A program made the translations under genes and the position numbers. DNA of 64,000 bases from Salinimonas iocasae (GTDB lineage Bacteria > Pseudomonadota > Gammaproteobacteria > Enterobacterales > Alteromonadaceae): contig NZ_CP039852.1 in the NCBI RefSeq assembly GCF_006228385.1, forward strand, positions 2,496,001 through 2,560,000, given 5' to 3'. This document shows positions 1 to 10,167 of this stretch, in pieces (position 1 is the first letter of the stretch; the number at the start of each line of letters is the position of its first letter). Below the pieces are notes generated by a model. That model had not been told where the DNA came from. It ran no database searches and worked only from the letters and a program-made list of their open reading frames with translations.

Positions 1-191
1 AATATCATCTGCGCATGATTTTTGTCTATCAGCTTTACCTCCAGTGACAAACTGTCATAGAGCTTCGCTACTATGTTGTGGGCAGCAAGCTCCAGAGAAT
101 GAACCGATAGCTGACGGATAGTGCAAAAATAAGACAACGCATCCAAAGCATCGCTGGATAGGAACGTTGATTTTAGTTGTGGCGCTGACAT
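1..191 (-). CDS. N-terminal fragment of an unidentified protein, cut by window edge
   Basis: An ATG at 191 (minus strand) opens a frame of 63 codons without a stop that runs off the left edge. The visible residues begin MSAPQLKSTFLSSDALDALS and then form an amphipathic, probably helical stretch. Only a weak AGG precedes the ATG. The coding character (no stop, balanced composition) makes a real gene likely, but I do not recognise the family and only the first third or less may be present. Confidence 0.5.
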   Translation of the reverse strand, partial: MSAPQLKSTFLSSDALDALSYFCTIRQLSVHSLELAAHNIVAKLYDSLSLEVKLIDKNHAQMI

Positions 192-225
192 GATAAAACC
201 TATAACTTTTTCACAGTGTGTCATA

Positions 226-278
226 CGCACTATTGTGCGATAGCGGTCAAAATTCAGCGAAATTTATACTAAAGTATA
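226..278. promoter_or_regulatory. Two dyad elements in the divergent intergenic region
   Basis: Between the edge gene (minus) and the TRIC gene (plus) lie a CGCAC-TATT-GTGCG dyad (226-239) and a TATACT-AA-AGTATA dyad (265-278). Both face the minus-strand gene start at 191, at 35 and 74 bp. They could be operators or part of a leader hairpin. The binding protein is unknown. Confidence 0.35.
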
Positions 279-441
279 ATTTCAGAAACCATTACTCACA
301 CACCACCTTGTTTTATCTTACCTCCCCCCTGTGTTTAATCTTTTGAAAATTCAGGTAAATGGCTTCGTGACGCCCGGTTCGCCTGATAATTATTGATCTA
401 AAAAATTTTTAACACTAAAAAATCCTACAAGTAAGATAAAC

Positions 442-1077
442 ATGGACACAACAATGAGCGATGATTGGTTTCACCTACTTAATACAGTCAGTATTGCTTT
501 TTTTGCGATATCAGGTGCTCTGGTTGCCTATGAAGAAGAGGTCGATAGCTTTGGCGTGATAGTACTGGCCGTAATTACTGCGGTGGGCGGTGGCACATTA
601 AGAGATGTGTTACTTGACCAGCCCATTTTTTGGATCGATAAACCGGATTATCTTTATTCTACCTACGGCGCAATCATTGTTACGGTCATATTAATCCGGT
701 TAAATTCGGGAATATCAAACACACTAATGATTGGTTTCGATGCCTTCGGGCTCGCACTTTACAATGTCATCGGTATTGAGAAGGCGTTGATTAATGAGAC
801 TGGTATGGCTGTTGCCATAACCTTAGGTACAGTAACTGCGATCTTTGGGGGTCTGATGCGCGATGTTATTGCCCGGAAGGTGCCGTTGGTTATGCGATGT
901 GAGCTCTACGCTACAGCCTGTATTGCTGGCGGCCTCGTTTATGCCGGAATGCTGTACGCCGGCGCGCCTTATCTGTGGTGTATCTTAGCCTCGTTGGTCA
1001 CCACCGTTTCATTACGCCTGGGCGCGTTAAAGTGGGGATGGAGAGTGCCAATCTTTAAAAAAGATATTCCTGAATAA
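442..1077 (+). CDS. TRIC-type (UPF0126) inner-membrane protein
   Basis: A 211-residue polytopic membrane protein of the UPF0126/TRIC family (YadS/YicG-like). Bacterial and archaeal relatives act as small cation channels; some were earlier annotated as glycine transporters. The internal duplication typical of the family is visible: a GGGxxRD motif at residues 49-55 and a GGxMRD motif at 137-142, each at the end of a hydrophobic segment. Length is usual for the family. The first ATG (442) is taken as start; an in-frame ATG at 454 is equally possible because neither has a strong ribosome binding site. The substrate cannot be read from sequence. Confidence 0.88.
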   Translation: MDTTMSDDWFHLLNTVSIAFFAISGALVAYEEEVDSFGVIVLAVITAVGGGTLRDVLLDQPIFWIDKPDYLYSTYGAIIVTVILIRLNSGISNTLMIGFDAFGLALYNVIGIEKALINETGMAVAITLGTVTAIFGGLMRDVIARKVPLVMRCELYATACIAGGLVYAGMLYAGAPYLWCILASLVTTVSLRLGALKWGWRVPIFKKDIPE

Positions 1078-1194
1078 CTGAATAGGTGTATTGCTATCAG
1101 TAGTGATATAAATGGTAAATTAGGTATATACGATAAAAGAATTTCGAATCTATCAGCAGACCACGCAATAACTTTATTAAACGGGAATCGAACG

Positions 1195-1542
1195 ATGAGC
1201 AAATCTTATCCTGATATTATTCAACGCATCTCCTCTAATATGAAAGGGCTGCGCAACAATATTCCAGAAACAATGCAGGGTTTCTCTGCGATGGCCAAAG
1301 GCGCTACGGCTGACGGCGTGCTGGACAAAAAAACCAAAGAACTGATTGCCCTGGCAATAGGTGTGTCCACTCGATGTGATGGCTGTATAGGCTTTCACAC
1401 TAAAGCATTGGTGGAATTGGGCGCAACACAGCAGGAAGTAGAAGAGACACTGGCCATGGCGATTTATATGGGAGGTAGCCCTTCACTGATGTACGCAGCT
1501 GATGCCATGCAGGCTTTCGAGCAATTCAGCGAAAGCAAATAA
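1195..1542 (+). CDS. AhpD-like carboxymuconolactone decarboxylase family protein
   Basis: A 115-residue protein of the CMD/AhpD fold. The CxxCxxxH motif (C61, C64, H68 in CDGCIGFH) marks the AhpD-like alkylhydroperoxidase branch, in which the two cysteines form a redox pair and the histidine is part of the proton relay. It is probably a cytosolic peroxidase or thiol-redox protein rather than a true gamma-carboxymuconolactone decarboxylase, since no protocatechuate genes are near. A GGGA lies 8-9 bases before the ATG. It stands alone and is followed by a hairpin at 1550. Confidence 0.88.
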   Translation: MSKSYPDIIQRISSNMKGLRNNIPETMQGFSAMAKGATADGVLDKKTKELIALAIGVSTRCDGCIGFHTKALVELGATQQEVEETLAMAIYMGGSPSLMYAADAMQAFEQFSESK

Positions 1543-1549
1543 TACATTA

Positions 1550-1585
1550 CGCCCGGTTTGGCAGAATGCTTGAGATCACCGGGCG
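1550..1585 (+). terminator. Hairpin after the AhpD-like gene, probable terminator
   Basis: CGCCCGGT (1550-1557) pairs perfectly with ACCGGGCG (1578-1585) across a 20-base loop, 8 bases after the stop. It is followed by CATCTTTCT, a weak U tract, so terminator function is likely but not certain. Confidence 0.5.
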
Positions 1586-1865
1586 CATCTTTCTGAGAGT
1601 GTGAGATTTAAGCAAAATGCTCACAATTTTATCATTGCTGCACTTCGACAGTGCAATAGTTCGTTTACAGGTCTAACGATTTCGTCGGTGTTAACGCTAT
1701 GTATGGCATTAGCCCTTTTGATACGCGGTCAATCCTTTACTTCCTACCAGACCGTGTTTTTGTTAATCCCCCTTTACCAGCATCGCCTATTCGTTTCGCA
1801 TTTGTACTTTGAAGACCTGTAATTCATACCAGCTATTGTAGAAAAGTAACACACAGACGGTGTTA
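1586..1865. other. Gene-free stretch
   Basis: I see no supported gene here. A 73-codon frame at 1601-1822 lacks a ribosome binding site and resembles no protein known to me. No clear promoter or repeat is visible. Confidence 0.5.
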
Positions 1866-2075
1866 TTATTTCTTCGCGTCGTTCTTATGGCGCTCTTCGT
1901 AGTCTTTCTTGTCTCTCACCCATTCCTCTATCGCTGAACCGGGGTCTTCCTCACCGGCAATGCTCTCGTCATCCGGTACACCGGCTTCTGCTTCGTCTTC
2001 ACTTATTTCGCTGACGTCTTCTTTATTGCGCTGTTCGGATTTCTCATTACTGCTCTTATCTTTTGATTCTGTCAT
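1866..2075 (-). CDS. Small highly acidic hypothetical protein
   Basis: A 69-residue protein dominated by Glu, Asp, Lys and Ser, with acidic clusters such as EISEDEAEAG and a more ordered tail containing the only tryptophan. It is probably soluble and largely disordered. The frame is open further upstream to 2150, but I chose the ATG at 2075 because GAGG sits 6 bases before it and the upstream residues have a different character. No family is recognised. It stands alone between two gene-poor stretches. Confidence 0.6.
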   Translation of the reverse strand: MTESKDKSSNEKSEQRNKEDVSEISEDEAEAGVPDDESIAGEEDPGSAIEEWVRDKKDYEERHKNDAKK

Positions 2076-2348
2076 GCTACACCTCATAACTAAATATTGG
2101 TAAGAATCGTGCATAATTCTTAGAACTGTGCAATTACCAGCACAGCGCAAGGATGTTTTTCCCGGCTATGTAGTAAGTACTTCATTATGTTACGCCCTCT
2201 GCCAATGACTAGTTCACCCAATTCGGGACAGGCAATTCCTCGGCTAACATCTGAATATTTCACTTTTATGACAGTTGTGTGAAATAAACTAGATCCTTGC
2301 CAAATATTGATATAGTATAAAAATCGTAAAAGAAGAACAGGAGGATTT

Positions 2349-2483
2349 ATGATTAAGTCTGTAGCAAAGTTCTTTCAGCGTAAACACCCATACACAGTGG
2401 CTTTTTATATTGGAAGAAAAAACACTCAGAAAATTTTTGACTGTAAGATTAAGAAAAAGTCTGAACTCTTTTCAGGCAATTAA
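2349..2483 (+). CDS. Small basic hypothetical protein, 44 residues
   Basis: ATG at 2349 to TAA at 2481-2483 encodes 44 residues beginning MIKSVAKFFQRKHPYT, rich in Lys and Arg (13 of 44) with several aromatics. The start is preceded by a textbook AGGAGG four bases upstream, the strongest ribosome binding site in this part of the window, which is the main reason to call it. About 180 bases downstream is a strong terminator (2661). No family is recognised. It could be a small membrane-associated or nucleic-acid-binding protein, but nothing proves either. Confidence 0.55.
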   Translation: MIKSVAKFFQRKHPYTVAFYIGRKNTQKIFDCKIKKKSELFSGN

Positions 2484-2660
2484 TCCAATAGCCAGCACGT
2501 TTTATTAGGTCTGATAAAGTACCGGTACCACACGCACAGTAGACTCACGCTTTTTCAGAATAATTTTTCGCCCCGCTCGAAGTACGATCTCGCTGTACAT
2601 TACTGAATACTTCTCAGTCTCAGCGCAGAACAGGGCTATAGCGTGTATCAACTAAAGAAA

Positions 2661-2689
2661 AGGCTCGCATAAAAAGCGAGCCTTTTTTT
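2661..2689 (+). terminator. Intrinsic terminator
   Basis: AGGCTCGC / GCGAGCCT stem with an ATAAAA loop, followed by seven T on the plus strand. It lies 11 bases beyond the end of the minus-strand porin gene and may serve both directions, but its T tract favours plus-strand transcripts such as that of the 44-residue ORF. Confidence 0.85.
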
Positions 2690-2700
2690 GTTTGCGGTAT

Positions 2701-3897
2701 TTAAAATGTGACATCCCACTGTAGTCTGAACCGGGTATCGTCATAATCAGGGTATTCATCACTGCTCAAATCGTATTTCGTGATGTCAGCCGTAATTTTG
2801 TTGTTGTGACCGTCCAAAAACCAGTTTACCGCTACCGCTCTTTCACGGTTAGTGTGGGTATTAAAATCGATTTGTGATTCGTAGGCTGCAAAGCGTGCTG
2901 CCATTTCAACATCCTTTGGCCACCATGATAGGGCACGATGAACAAAGTATCCACCCTGAGCATAAAAACCGTCCAACTCGAGTGTTGGCTGACCGGCGGC
3001 CTGCACTTCTTTTTCATGATATTCACCCTGCCAGCTAAATCCTTTGTACATAAGCGCAGAATCAAGATTGAACTGACTCACATCATTGATTTGCCCTTCT
3101 GTGGTAGGCCAGCGTTTTACCTGGCCCCCCCCTGAGGATGAAAAGCGACTGAAAAGGCTCTCGTAATCAGCCCAGGAATAAGCTACCGAGATTGCAAGAT
3201 CTTCATGGCCTTTTAAATCGCTGGCAACAAACCCGACGCCATTGCCAGTGGGGTTCCACTGCACTCTGGCAAAATAAAGCGGCCGTCCTGGCCCGGAAAT
3301 ATCATTTCCACGCCCCTGACCGCTGGCGATACCTGCCCAGTAGTTAATATCGGCGTGGGTGCCCTTATTAAACTGCCCATATACCGAAACAGCTTTATGT
3401 CTGTCGATAGTGAAGACGCGATTAATCAAAGAACGCTCCAGCATCTGCTGTCCACCGCTGCTGATACTCCGTTCTCTGGAGTATTCAAGTTTCCACTGAC
3501 CAGCTTTAAATTTCAGTGCATCGTATTTTTCGAACCTGAACTGATAATCGAGCAAAAACTCATCAGCCAGCTCATACTCCCACGAGTAAGTGAGCCACGG
3601 CTTGCCTACATGTCCCTTTGCTTTAAGGCGCGCCCGATTCACATTGAACTTGTCTTTTTCTGCTCCCTGAAAATCATCAGGCTCTCGGGGTACATCAGGA
3701 AACCTTGATGAGTAACGAAACTGTCCCCGGATATTAAGCTGCATTGATGCAAACTGGTCGTCGCCACCGAAGAGAATGCCGGACTGATTTTTACCTGGTA
3801 TTTTTACCCAGTCGGTATTTAGCAGCTCTGCGTGAGAGGGAAAGGTAGACAGAACTGAACACAGGGGAAGCAAATATAGAGAAAAACGCCGCGCCAA
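2701..3897 (-). CDS. OprO/OprP-type outer-membrane porin
   Basis: A 398-residue outer-membrane beta-barrel of the OprO/OprP (phosphate- or polyphosphate-selective porin) family. It has a signal peptide ending in SHA at about residue 23, then alternating beta strands with typical phrases such as NRARLKAKGHV and KFKAGQWKLEYSRE. The last residue is phenylalanine, as in most barrel proteins inserted by Bam. The start is a TTG at 3897 preceded by GGAGG at a spacing of 6. About 90-140 bp upstream is a cluster of TGTCA/TGACA boxes (3990-4036) reminiscent of PhoB sites, which would fit phosphate control. The substrate is inferred from the family only. Confidence 0.85.
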   Translation of the reverse strand: MARRFSLYLLPLCSVLSTFPSHAELLNTDWVKIPGKNQSGILFGGDDQFASMQLNIRGQFRYSSRFPDVPREPDDFQGAEKDKFNVNRARLKAKGHVGKPWLTYSWEYELADEFLLDYQFRFEKYDALKFKAGQWKLEYSRERSISSGGQQMLERSLINRVFTIDRHKAVSVYGQFNKGTHADINYWAGIASGQGRGNDISGPGRPLYFARVQWNPTGNGVGFVASDLKGHEDLAISVAYSWADYESLFSRFSSSGGGQVKRWPTTEGQINDVSQFNLDSALMYKGFSWQGEYHEKEVQAAGQPTLELDGFYAQGGYFVHRALSWWPKDVEMAARFAAYESQIDFNTHTNRERAVAVNWFLDGHNNKITADITKYDLSSDEYPDYDDTRFRLQWDVTF

Positions 3898-3989
3898 AGT
3901 GGCCTCCGAGATAACCAGATAGTATAGCGCCCTTGCCGTTCAAAGCAGGCAGGACAATAAGTCGCGAAGTGTACGTAACCATTGGTATC

Positions 3990-4036
3990 TGTCAATATAG
4001 TTGTCACAAAAATGACATAAAAGTGTCATATTGTCA
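3990..4036. promoter_or_regulatory. Cluster of five TGTCA/TGACA boxes upstream of the porin
   Basis: TGTCA occurs at 3990, 4002, 4024 and 4032 and its inverse TGACA at 4013; the starts at 4002, 4013 and 4024 are 11 bp apart, on one face of the helix. PhoB boxes contain TGTCA-type repeats at 11-bp spacing, so a Pho-box-like operator for the porin is plausible. The match is not exact, since half of the spacings or orientations differ. A possible -10 for the porin (TATACT on the minus strand) is at 3921-3926. Confidence 0.4.
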
Positions 4037-4164
4037 GATGAGTACTACACCTCGACATCCAATACGTGTTCTCTGGACTGGGGTATCACTTAATACGGCG
4101 TTTTATTTCTCGCAGGTTGAGCCGGTCAGCAAGATGGCTAACCGGTGAATATTGTTAGGAACAA

Positions 4165-6317
<2,153 letters not shown>

Positions 6318-6350
6318 CAATACATTTTTAATTAATGTACGTTGTAAATT

Positions 6351-7088
6351 ATGTCATTGACGACTGCGCCCTCATCCACTACCCAATGTGAAAACTGCGA
6401 AGCTGACATCCGCTCTGGTGCACTTCAGTGTGAGGCGTGTGGACATATATCTTCCCGCTTTACCTATAAAAGCAGAGTGGCGGCTTCTGCTTTCGCGTTA
6501 TTCGGCGGCGCATTTGGTTTACACCGTTTTTATCTCGGTCAGTGGCGCGCACTGCTTTATTTAATGTTCTGCTGGACACCGCTCCCCTGGCTGGTTGCCC
6601 TGGTTGAATGTATTGCTTTCATGACAACCGACCAGCGGCGGTGGAACCGGCGATATAATCATGGTATCGGCAATGGCAATGAAAGTGCGCGGGTACTGGC
6701 TATCTTTATGATTACTGGGTTTTTGCTGATTATCGGCGCGCTGATTACATCGCTGTATATTCCGTTCAGGGCTTTTTCAGATCTGAAAGGGTTGCAAAAT
6801 CAGGTCAGTGCGGCGCAAACGCTTGGTGAGTCTGCGCAGCGCTACATAAAGCAAACCGGCCGCAGGCCCTCAAAACTTACTGATCTTTCATTGCCGGCAT
6901 CATTTACAGAAAAGTACGGGACAAATATTCAGATTCAACAGGGCAGAATTTCCATGCAGTTTGACAGTGCCGGTAACATGGCTGCCGGATCGCTGGTTAT
7001 GGAACCGGTTATCATGGGAAGCGAAGCGATATGGGACTGCTCTGAATCCACGGTTCCTTCTGCATTACATCCAGATATTTGTAAATAA
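6351..7088 (+). CDS. Zinc-ribbon / TM2 membrane protein with pilin-like C-terminal domain
   Basis: A 245-residue protein in three parts. Residues 10-32 form a zinc ribbon (CxxC at 13/16 and 27/30). Residues 43-100 are a TM2 domain with the signature GxxGLHRFYLGQ, giving two transmembrane helices and a basic loop. A third hydrophobic helix is at about 118-137. The remainder looks like the globular half of a type IV pilin: a TGRRPS turn, a beta region with QGRISMQF, then IWDCSES and a final cysteine near the C-terminus (PDIC), the spacing of the pilin disulfide loop. The pilin resemblance is my reading of pattern, not a search result. It is followed after 5 bases by acpH, probably co-transcribed. 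Confidence 0.78.
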   Translation: MSLTTAPSSTTQCENCEADIRSGALQCEACGHISSRFTYKSRVAASAFALFGGAFGLHRFYLGQWRALLYLMFCWTPLPWLVALVECIAFMTTDQRRWNRRYNHGIGNGNESARVLAIFMITGFLLIIGALITSLYIPFRAFSDLKGLQNQVSAAQTLGESAQRYIKQTGRRPSKLTDLSLPASFTEKYGTNIQIQQGRISMQFDSAGNMAAGSLVMEPVIMGSEAIWDCSESTVPSALHPDICK

Positions 7089-7093
7089 TAAGA

Positions 7094-7699
7094 ATGAATT
7101 ATCTGGCTCACCTGTACCTGGCGCAGCCCGAACCCTCTTCGCGGTTTGGTAATTTACTGGGTGATTTTATGCGCGGAAGTCGACCTGAGATGTTCAGCCA
7201 GCCAGTTCAACGCGGCCTGGCTAACCATCGCTGGGTGGATAAGTTCACAGACAGCCACGATGCAGTAACATCGATAAAGCGAAAAATATCTCCTTCCCGC
7301 CGACGCTTTGCCGGAATTATTGTTGATATCGCCTTCGATCATTTTTTGATAAAAAACTGGCAAACTTACTCTGCAGAATCTCTCGATACATTTTGTCAGT
7401 CTGTATACCGTGACTTATCCGCACGGTTGCCGGACATGCCAACTGCGATGCAGCATACGGTAAAAAGTATGACCCGGCATCAGTGGCTGACCACGTATGC
7501 AACCTTGCCGGGTGTAGCACGGGCGCTGGACAATACTGCCAGCAGAATACGTTTCACGCATAGCTTTTACGACAGTATTAATGAGGTAAAAGCGCATTAT
7601 GGTGACATGGAAGAGGCATTTAACTGTTTCTTCCCTGAGTTACGTAAGGCAGTCGCTGATGCGTCACTGGAGCTTTCGCCGGGTGTTACAGGGAAGTAG
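7094..7699 (+). CDS. acpH: Acyl carrier protein phosphodiesterase
   Basis: A 201-residue AcpH-family enzyme, which removes the 4'-phosphopantetheine arm from acyl carrier protein. The N-terminus MNYLAHLYLA, the GDFMRGS motif, and the metal-ligand histidine/aspartate motifs HRWVDKFTD and FDHFLIKNW of this HD-related fold are present. Length is normal. It starts 5 bases after the TM2/pilin gene, and its 3' end overlaps the convergent DUF445 gene by 14 bp. Confidence 0.9.
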   Translation: MNYLAHLYLAQPEPSSRFGNLLGDFMRGSRPEMFSQPVQRGLANHRWVDKFTDSHDAVTSIKRKISPSRRRFAGIIVDIAFDHFLIKNWQTYSAESLDTFCQSVYRDLSARLPDMPTAMQHTVKSMTRHQWLTTYATLPGVARALDNTASRIRFTHSFYDSINEVKAHYGDMEEAFNCFFPELRKAVADASLELSPGVTGK

Positions 7700-8978
7700 C
7701 TGAGCCTATCCCTAGTTCAATCATATATAAAATCCCGCCGATAAGACCGCCTACCAGCGTACCGTTGATTCTTACCTTCTGAAGATCTTTGCCGATATTT
7801 AACTCTATCTGTTCGGCCATCTCCTGCTCATCCCAGTTTTCAATAGTCGTTTTAATATGTCCGGTGAGAAAATCACTCATCTGTGGTCCCATATACGTAG
7901 CCGCCTCCGTCAGATAACGGTTGATGGATGCGCTGACTTCGGGTTTCTCTTTTAGTGTTATCGCCATGTCCTGCAGTAAGGTGGCCATGTGTGATTGGAT
8001 ACGGCTGTCAGGGCGCGACAAATCGGCTTCCAGTCGCGCATGCAAGTCATTAAAAATGTGCGTAATGTACGTGTGCAATACCGTATTATCCAGCATGCTG
8101 TCTCTGAGCGAATTAAGCTTTAACGCCAGTTGCGGATCGTGTTTAACATCATCAATCAGTTGCTGAACATACGCATCAAAACGCTTACGTAAAGGATGGT
8201 CGGGGTCTTCATTAATATCATCAATGGTACTGATGATAGCTTTTGTCGCCACCCGTGCGCCCTGCTCGCTTAACCACGCGGAGGGCAGGATTTTTTCCAG
8301 CCTGCGGTGTTCAGTTTTAAGCCACGTATGCAATTTACCGGTGATGAAACGTTGCGCGGCCGGGCGCTGAAGCAATGCTGCTGCCTTTGCAATCATCTGG
8401 TCAAGCAGTTGCTGATGCCTGCCTTCACGGGTTAGCACCTCAAGGGTGCCGCTAGCCAGTGGCGATAAATCAATGCGTCTTAGCATCTTGCTAAGGTTGG
8501 TGGTAAAAAGCCGATTGATCTTGTCATCATTAATGAGGGTTAGGCCGCCACGTGTCATATCTGCAGCAATGCGGGCTGTACGTCGAGCGTTAGCCGGTTG
8601 TTCCAGCCACTTACTCAGTGCCTGTGCGGGCTGACTTTGCTCAACCAGTGATGTGATAGCCTGTGCGTGAAAAAACTTCTCCTGCACAAACTCAGACAGA
8701 TTCTGGGCAATAATGTGTTTGTTTGCTGCCACGATGTTGGTATGAGGAATAGGATAACGAGGAGGGATTGGTTTAAACAGTGCAGTTACCGCGAACCAAT
8801 CTGCTAAACCACCGATCAACGCAGCTTCACTGGTCATTTTGATAAAGCCGATAAGCGTCTGCCAGTCTGATAACATAGTCGCATTTTCTGCGATGGTTGC
8901 CGCAATAAATAATGCCGCCGCGCCCAGCAGCCAAAATAGTGCAATGCGTTTCGCTCTGGCAAGTTGCTTTTCTTTCAC
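7686..8978 (-). CDS. DUF445 family inner-membrane protein (YjiN-like)
   Basis: A 430-residue DUF445 protein similar in length to E. coli YjiN. A transmembrane helix sits near residues 10-30, a second hydrophobic segment holds GGLADWFAVTALF (the family hallmark, about 55-70), a long helical cytoplasmic or periplasmic body follows, and the C-terminal membrane segment is GTLVGGLIGGILYMIELG. Function of the family is not established. It is monocistronic and convergent with acpH. Confidence 0.88.
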   Translation of the reverse strand: MKEKQLARAKRIALFWLLGAAALFIAATIAENATMLSDWQTLIGFIKMTSEAALIGGLADWFAVTALFKPIPPRYPIPHTNIVAANKHIIAQNLSEFVQEKFFHAQAITSLVEQSQPAQALSKWLEQPANARRTARIAADMTRGGLTLINDDKINRLFTTNLSKMLRRIDLSPLASGTLEVLTREGRHQQLLDQMIAKAAALLQRPAAQRFITGKLHTWLKTEHRRLEKILPSAWLSEQGARVATKAIISTIDDINEDPDHPLRKRFDAYVQQLIDDVKHDPQLALKLNSLRDSMLDNTVLHTYITHIFNDLHARLEADLSRPDSRIQSHMATLLQDMAITLKEKPEVSASINRYLTEAATYMGPQMSDFLTGHIKTTIENWDEQEMAEQIELNIGKDLQKVRINGTLVGGLIGGILYMIELGIGSATSL

Positions 8979-9043
8979 ACAGTGTCCTTAATGACTCTTC
9001 CTCCAGCCCGGTACAGGTTGATACGTATGTCGTATCCGCGTGA

Positions 9044-9082
9044 TATAAAAAAGGTGCTACAGGATAATCCCGCAACACCTTA
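9044..9082 (-). terminator. Intrinsic terminator of the aldo/keto reductase gene
   Basis: On the minus strand a 15-bp stem with G-U pairs (AAGGTGTTGCGGGAT with ATCCTGTAGCACCTT) is followed by a run of T. It begins about 30 bases after the stop codon of the reductase gene. Confidence 0.8.
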
Positions 9083-9111
9083 TTCATACTATCTGAGCGT
9101 AGGAGGTTTTC

Positions 9112-9915
9112 CTAATCCCATTCAGGTGCAAAATCAGGATCGACGATTCGCTCGCCGTTATCCAGCTCGTCAATCCGATTGATGTCCTCTTCAGACAATT
9201 TAACTTTATCAAATTCAAAATTATCTTTGATATGGTCAGGATTGGTGGAAGAAGGAATAGTGTAATACCCTTTTTGTACCATCCAGGCCAGCGTAACCTG
9301 CGCAGGTGACGCATCGAATTTTGCTGCGATATCCTTCAGCTCGTCGCTATCCATAACCTTGCCTACGGCAAAAGGCATGTACGCTGTGACTTTCATACCC
9401 AGTTCTTCTGCACGTTCGGCAACTTTCCGATTCTGCATATAGGGATGCAACTCAATCTGGTTAGTATATATTTCACCTTCACCAAGGATTTCAACTGCTT
9501 TTTCCATCTGCGCGATTGTGAAGTTAGACACACCGATATGACGTGTCAGCCCTTCATCTTTAGCCTGTTTCAAACTCGACAGATATTGCTCCATCGGCAC
9601 TTTATCGTTTGGAGATGGCCAGTGGATCAACAGAAGGTCAACATACTCCAGCTTTAATTTTGCCAGGCTCTCATGAACACTTTCGATAAAGCTGTCATTG
9701 CCAAAATGATCGAACCAGACTTTGGTTGTGACAAAAATATCGTCGCGATCCATATTTTGCGTGCGGATCGCATCGCCTATCTGCTCTTCGTTACCGTATA
9801 CCTGCGCGGTATCAATATGACGAAAGCCTACTTTCAATGCGTCAACCACTGACTTATGTGCTGCGTCATCTTCTAAACGGAACGTACCCACGCCCACCTG
9901 TGGCATGTCTTGCAT
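9112..9915 (-). CDS. dkgB: Aldo/keto reductase, 2,5-diketo-D-gluconate reductase B type
   Basis: A 267-residue NADPH-dependent (alpha/beta)8 aldo/keto reductase, closest in pattern to DkgB. Catalytic residues are in the usual motifs: Asp and Tyr in DTAQVYGNE, Lys in VTTKVWF, His in LLIHWPSP, and the cofactor-binding IPSSTNPDHIKDN near the end. Likely substrates are small aldehydes such as methylglyoxal or diketogluconate. The start at 9915 is chosen for the GAGG 8 bases upstream and for alignment with MxDMPQVGVGTFR; the frame extends upstream without coding character. It ends in a strong terminator. Confidence 0.9.
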   Translation of the reverse strand: MQDMPQVGVGTFRLEDDAAHKSVVDALKVGFRHIDTAQVYGNEEQIGDAIRTQNMDRDDIFVTTKVWFDHFGNDSFIESVHESLAKLKLEYVDLLLIHWPSPNDKVPMEQYLSSLKQAKDEGLTRHIGVSNFTIAQMEKAVEILGEGEIYTNQIELHPYMQNRKVAERAEELGMKVTAYMPFAVGKVMDSDELKDIAAKFDASPAQVTLAWMVQKGYYTIPSSTNPDHIKDNFEFDKVKLSEEDINRIDELDNGERIVDPDFAPEWD

Positions 9916-10131
9916 AATATAACTCCTCACTTTTAACGATGAATGCTGCCAGCGATAAAAAAATCCTATAACGCTTACCCAGCATGGATTGTCGTATGGT
10001 GTGCTACGGGACCGCCGTTTAATAAGATCGTAACGATATATCTCTGATACGACAGTCACACATCACATCAGGACAGACTGCAGAGGAATTACGGAGAAAG
10101 TTGTAAGGAATGGAAGGTTGCTAATAAAGAC

Positions 10132-10161
10132 AGGTGGCGCAGTACAGGTCCTGCGCCACCT
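10132..10161 (-). terminator. Hairpin after rluB
   Basis: An 11-bp perfect stem, AGGTGGCGCAG (10132-10142) with CTGCGCCACCT (10151-10161), begins 6 bases after the rluB stop. The following T tract on the minus strand (GTCTTTATT) is weak, but position and strength favour a terminator for the yciV-rluB operon. Confidence 0.65.
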
Positions 10162-10167
10162 ATATTT

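Noticed and set aside
1601..1822. 73-codon plus-strand frame
   Set aside because: No ribosome binding site, no family resemblance, and it starts right after a terminator-like hairpin without a promoter.
2075..2086. Same 10-base leader GAGGTGTAGC before two unrelated start codons (2075 and 43999)
   Set aside because: A 10-mer containing a ribosome binding site can recur by chance; the genes have nothing else in common.
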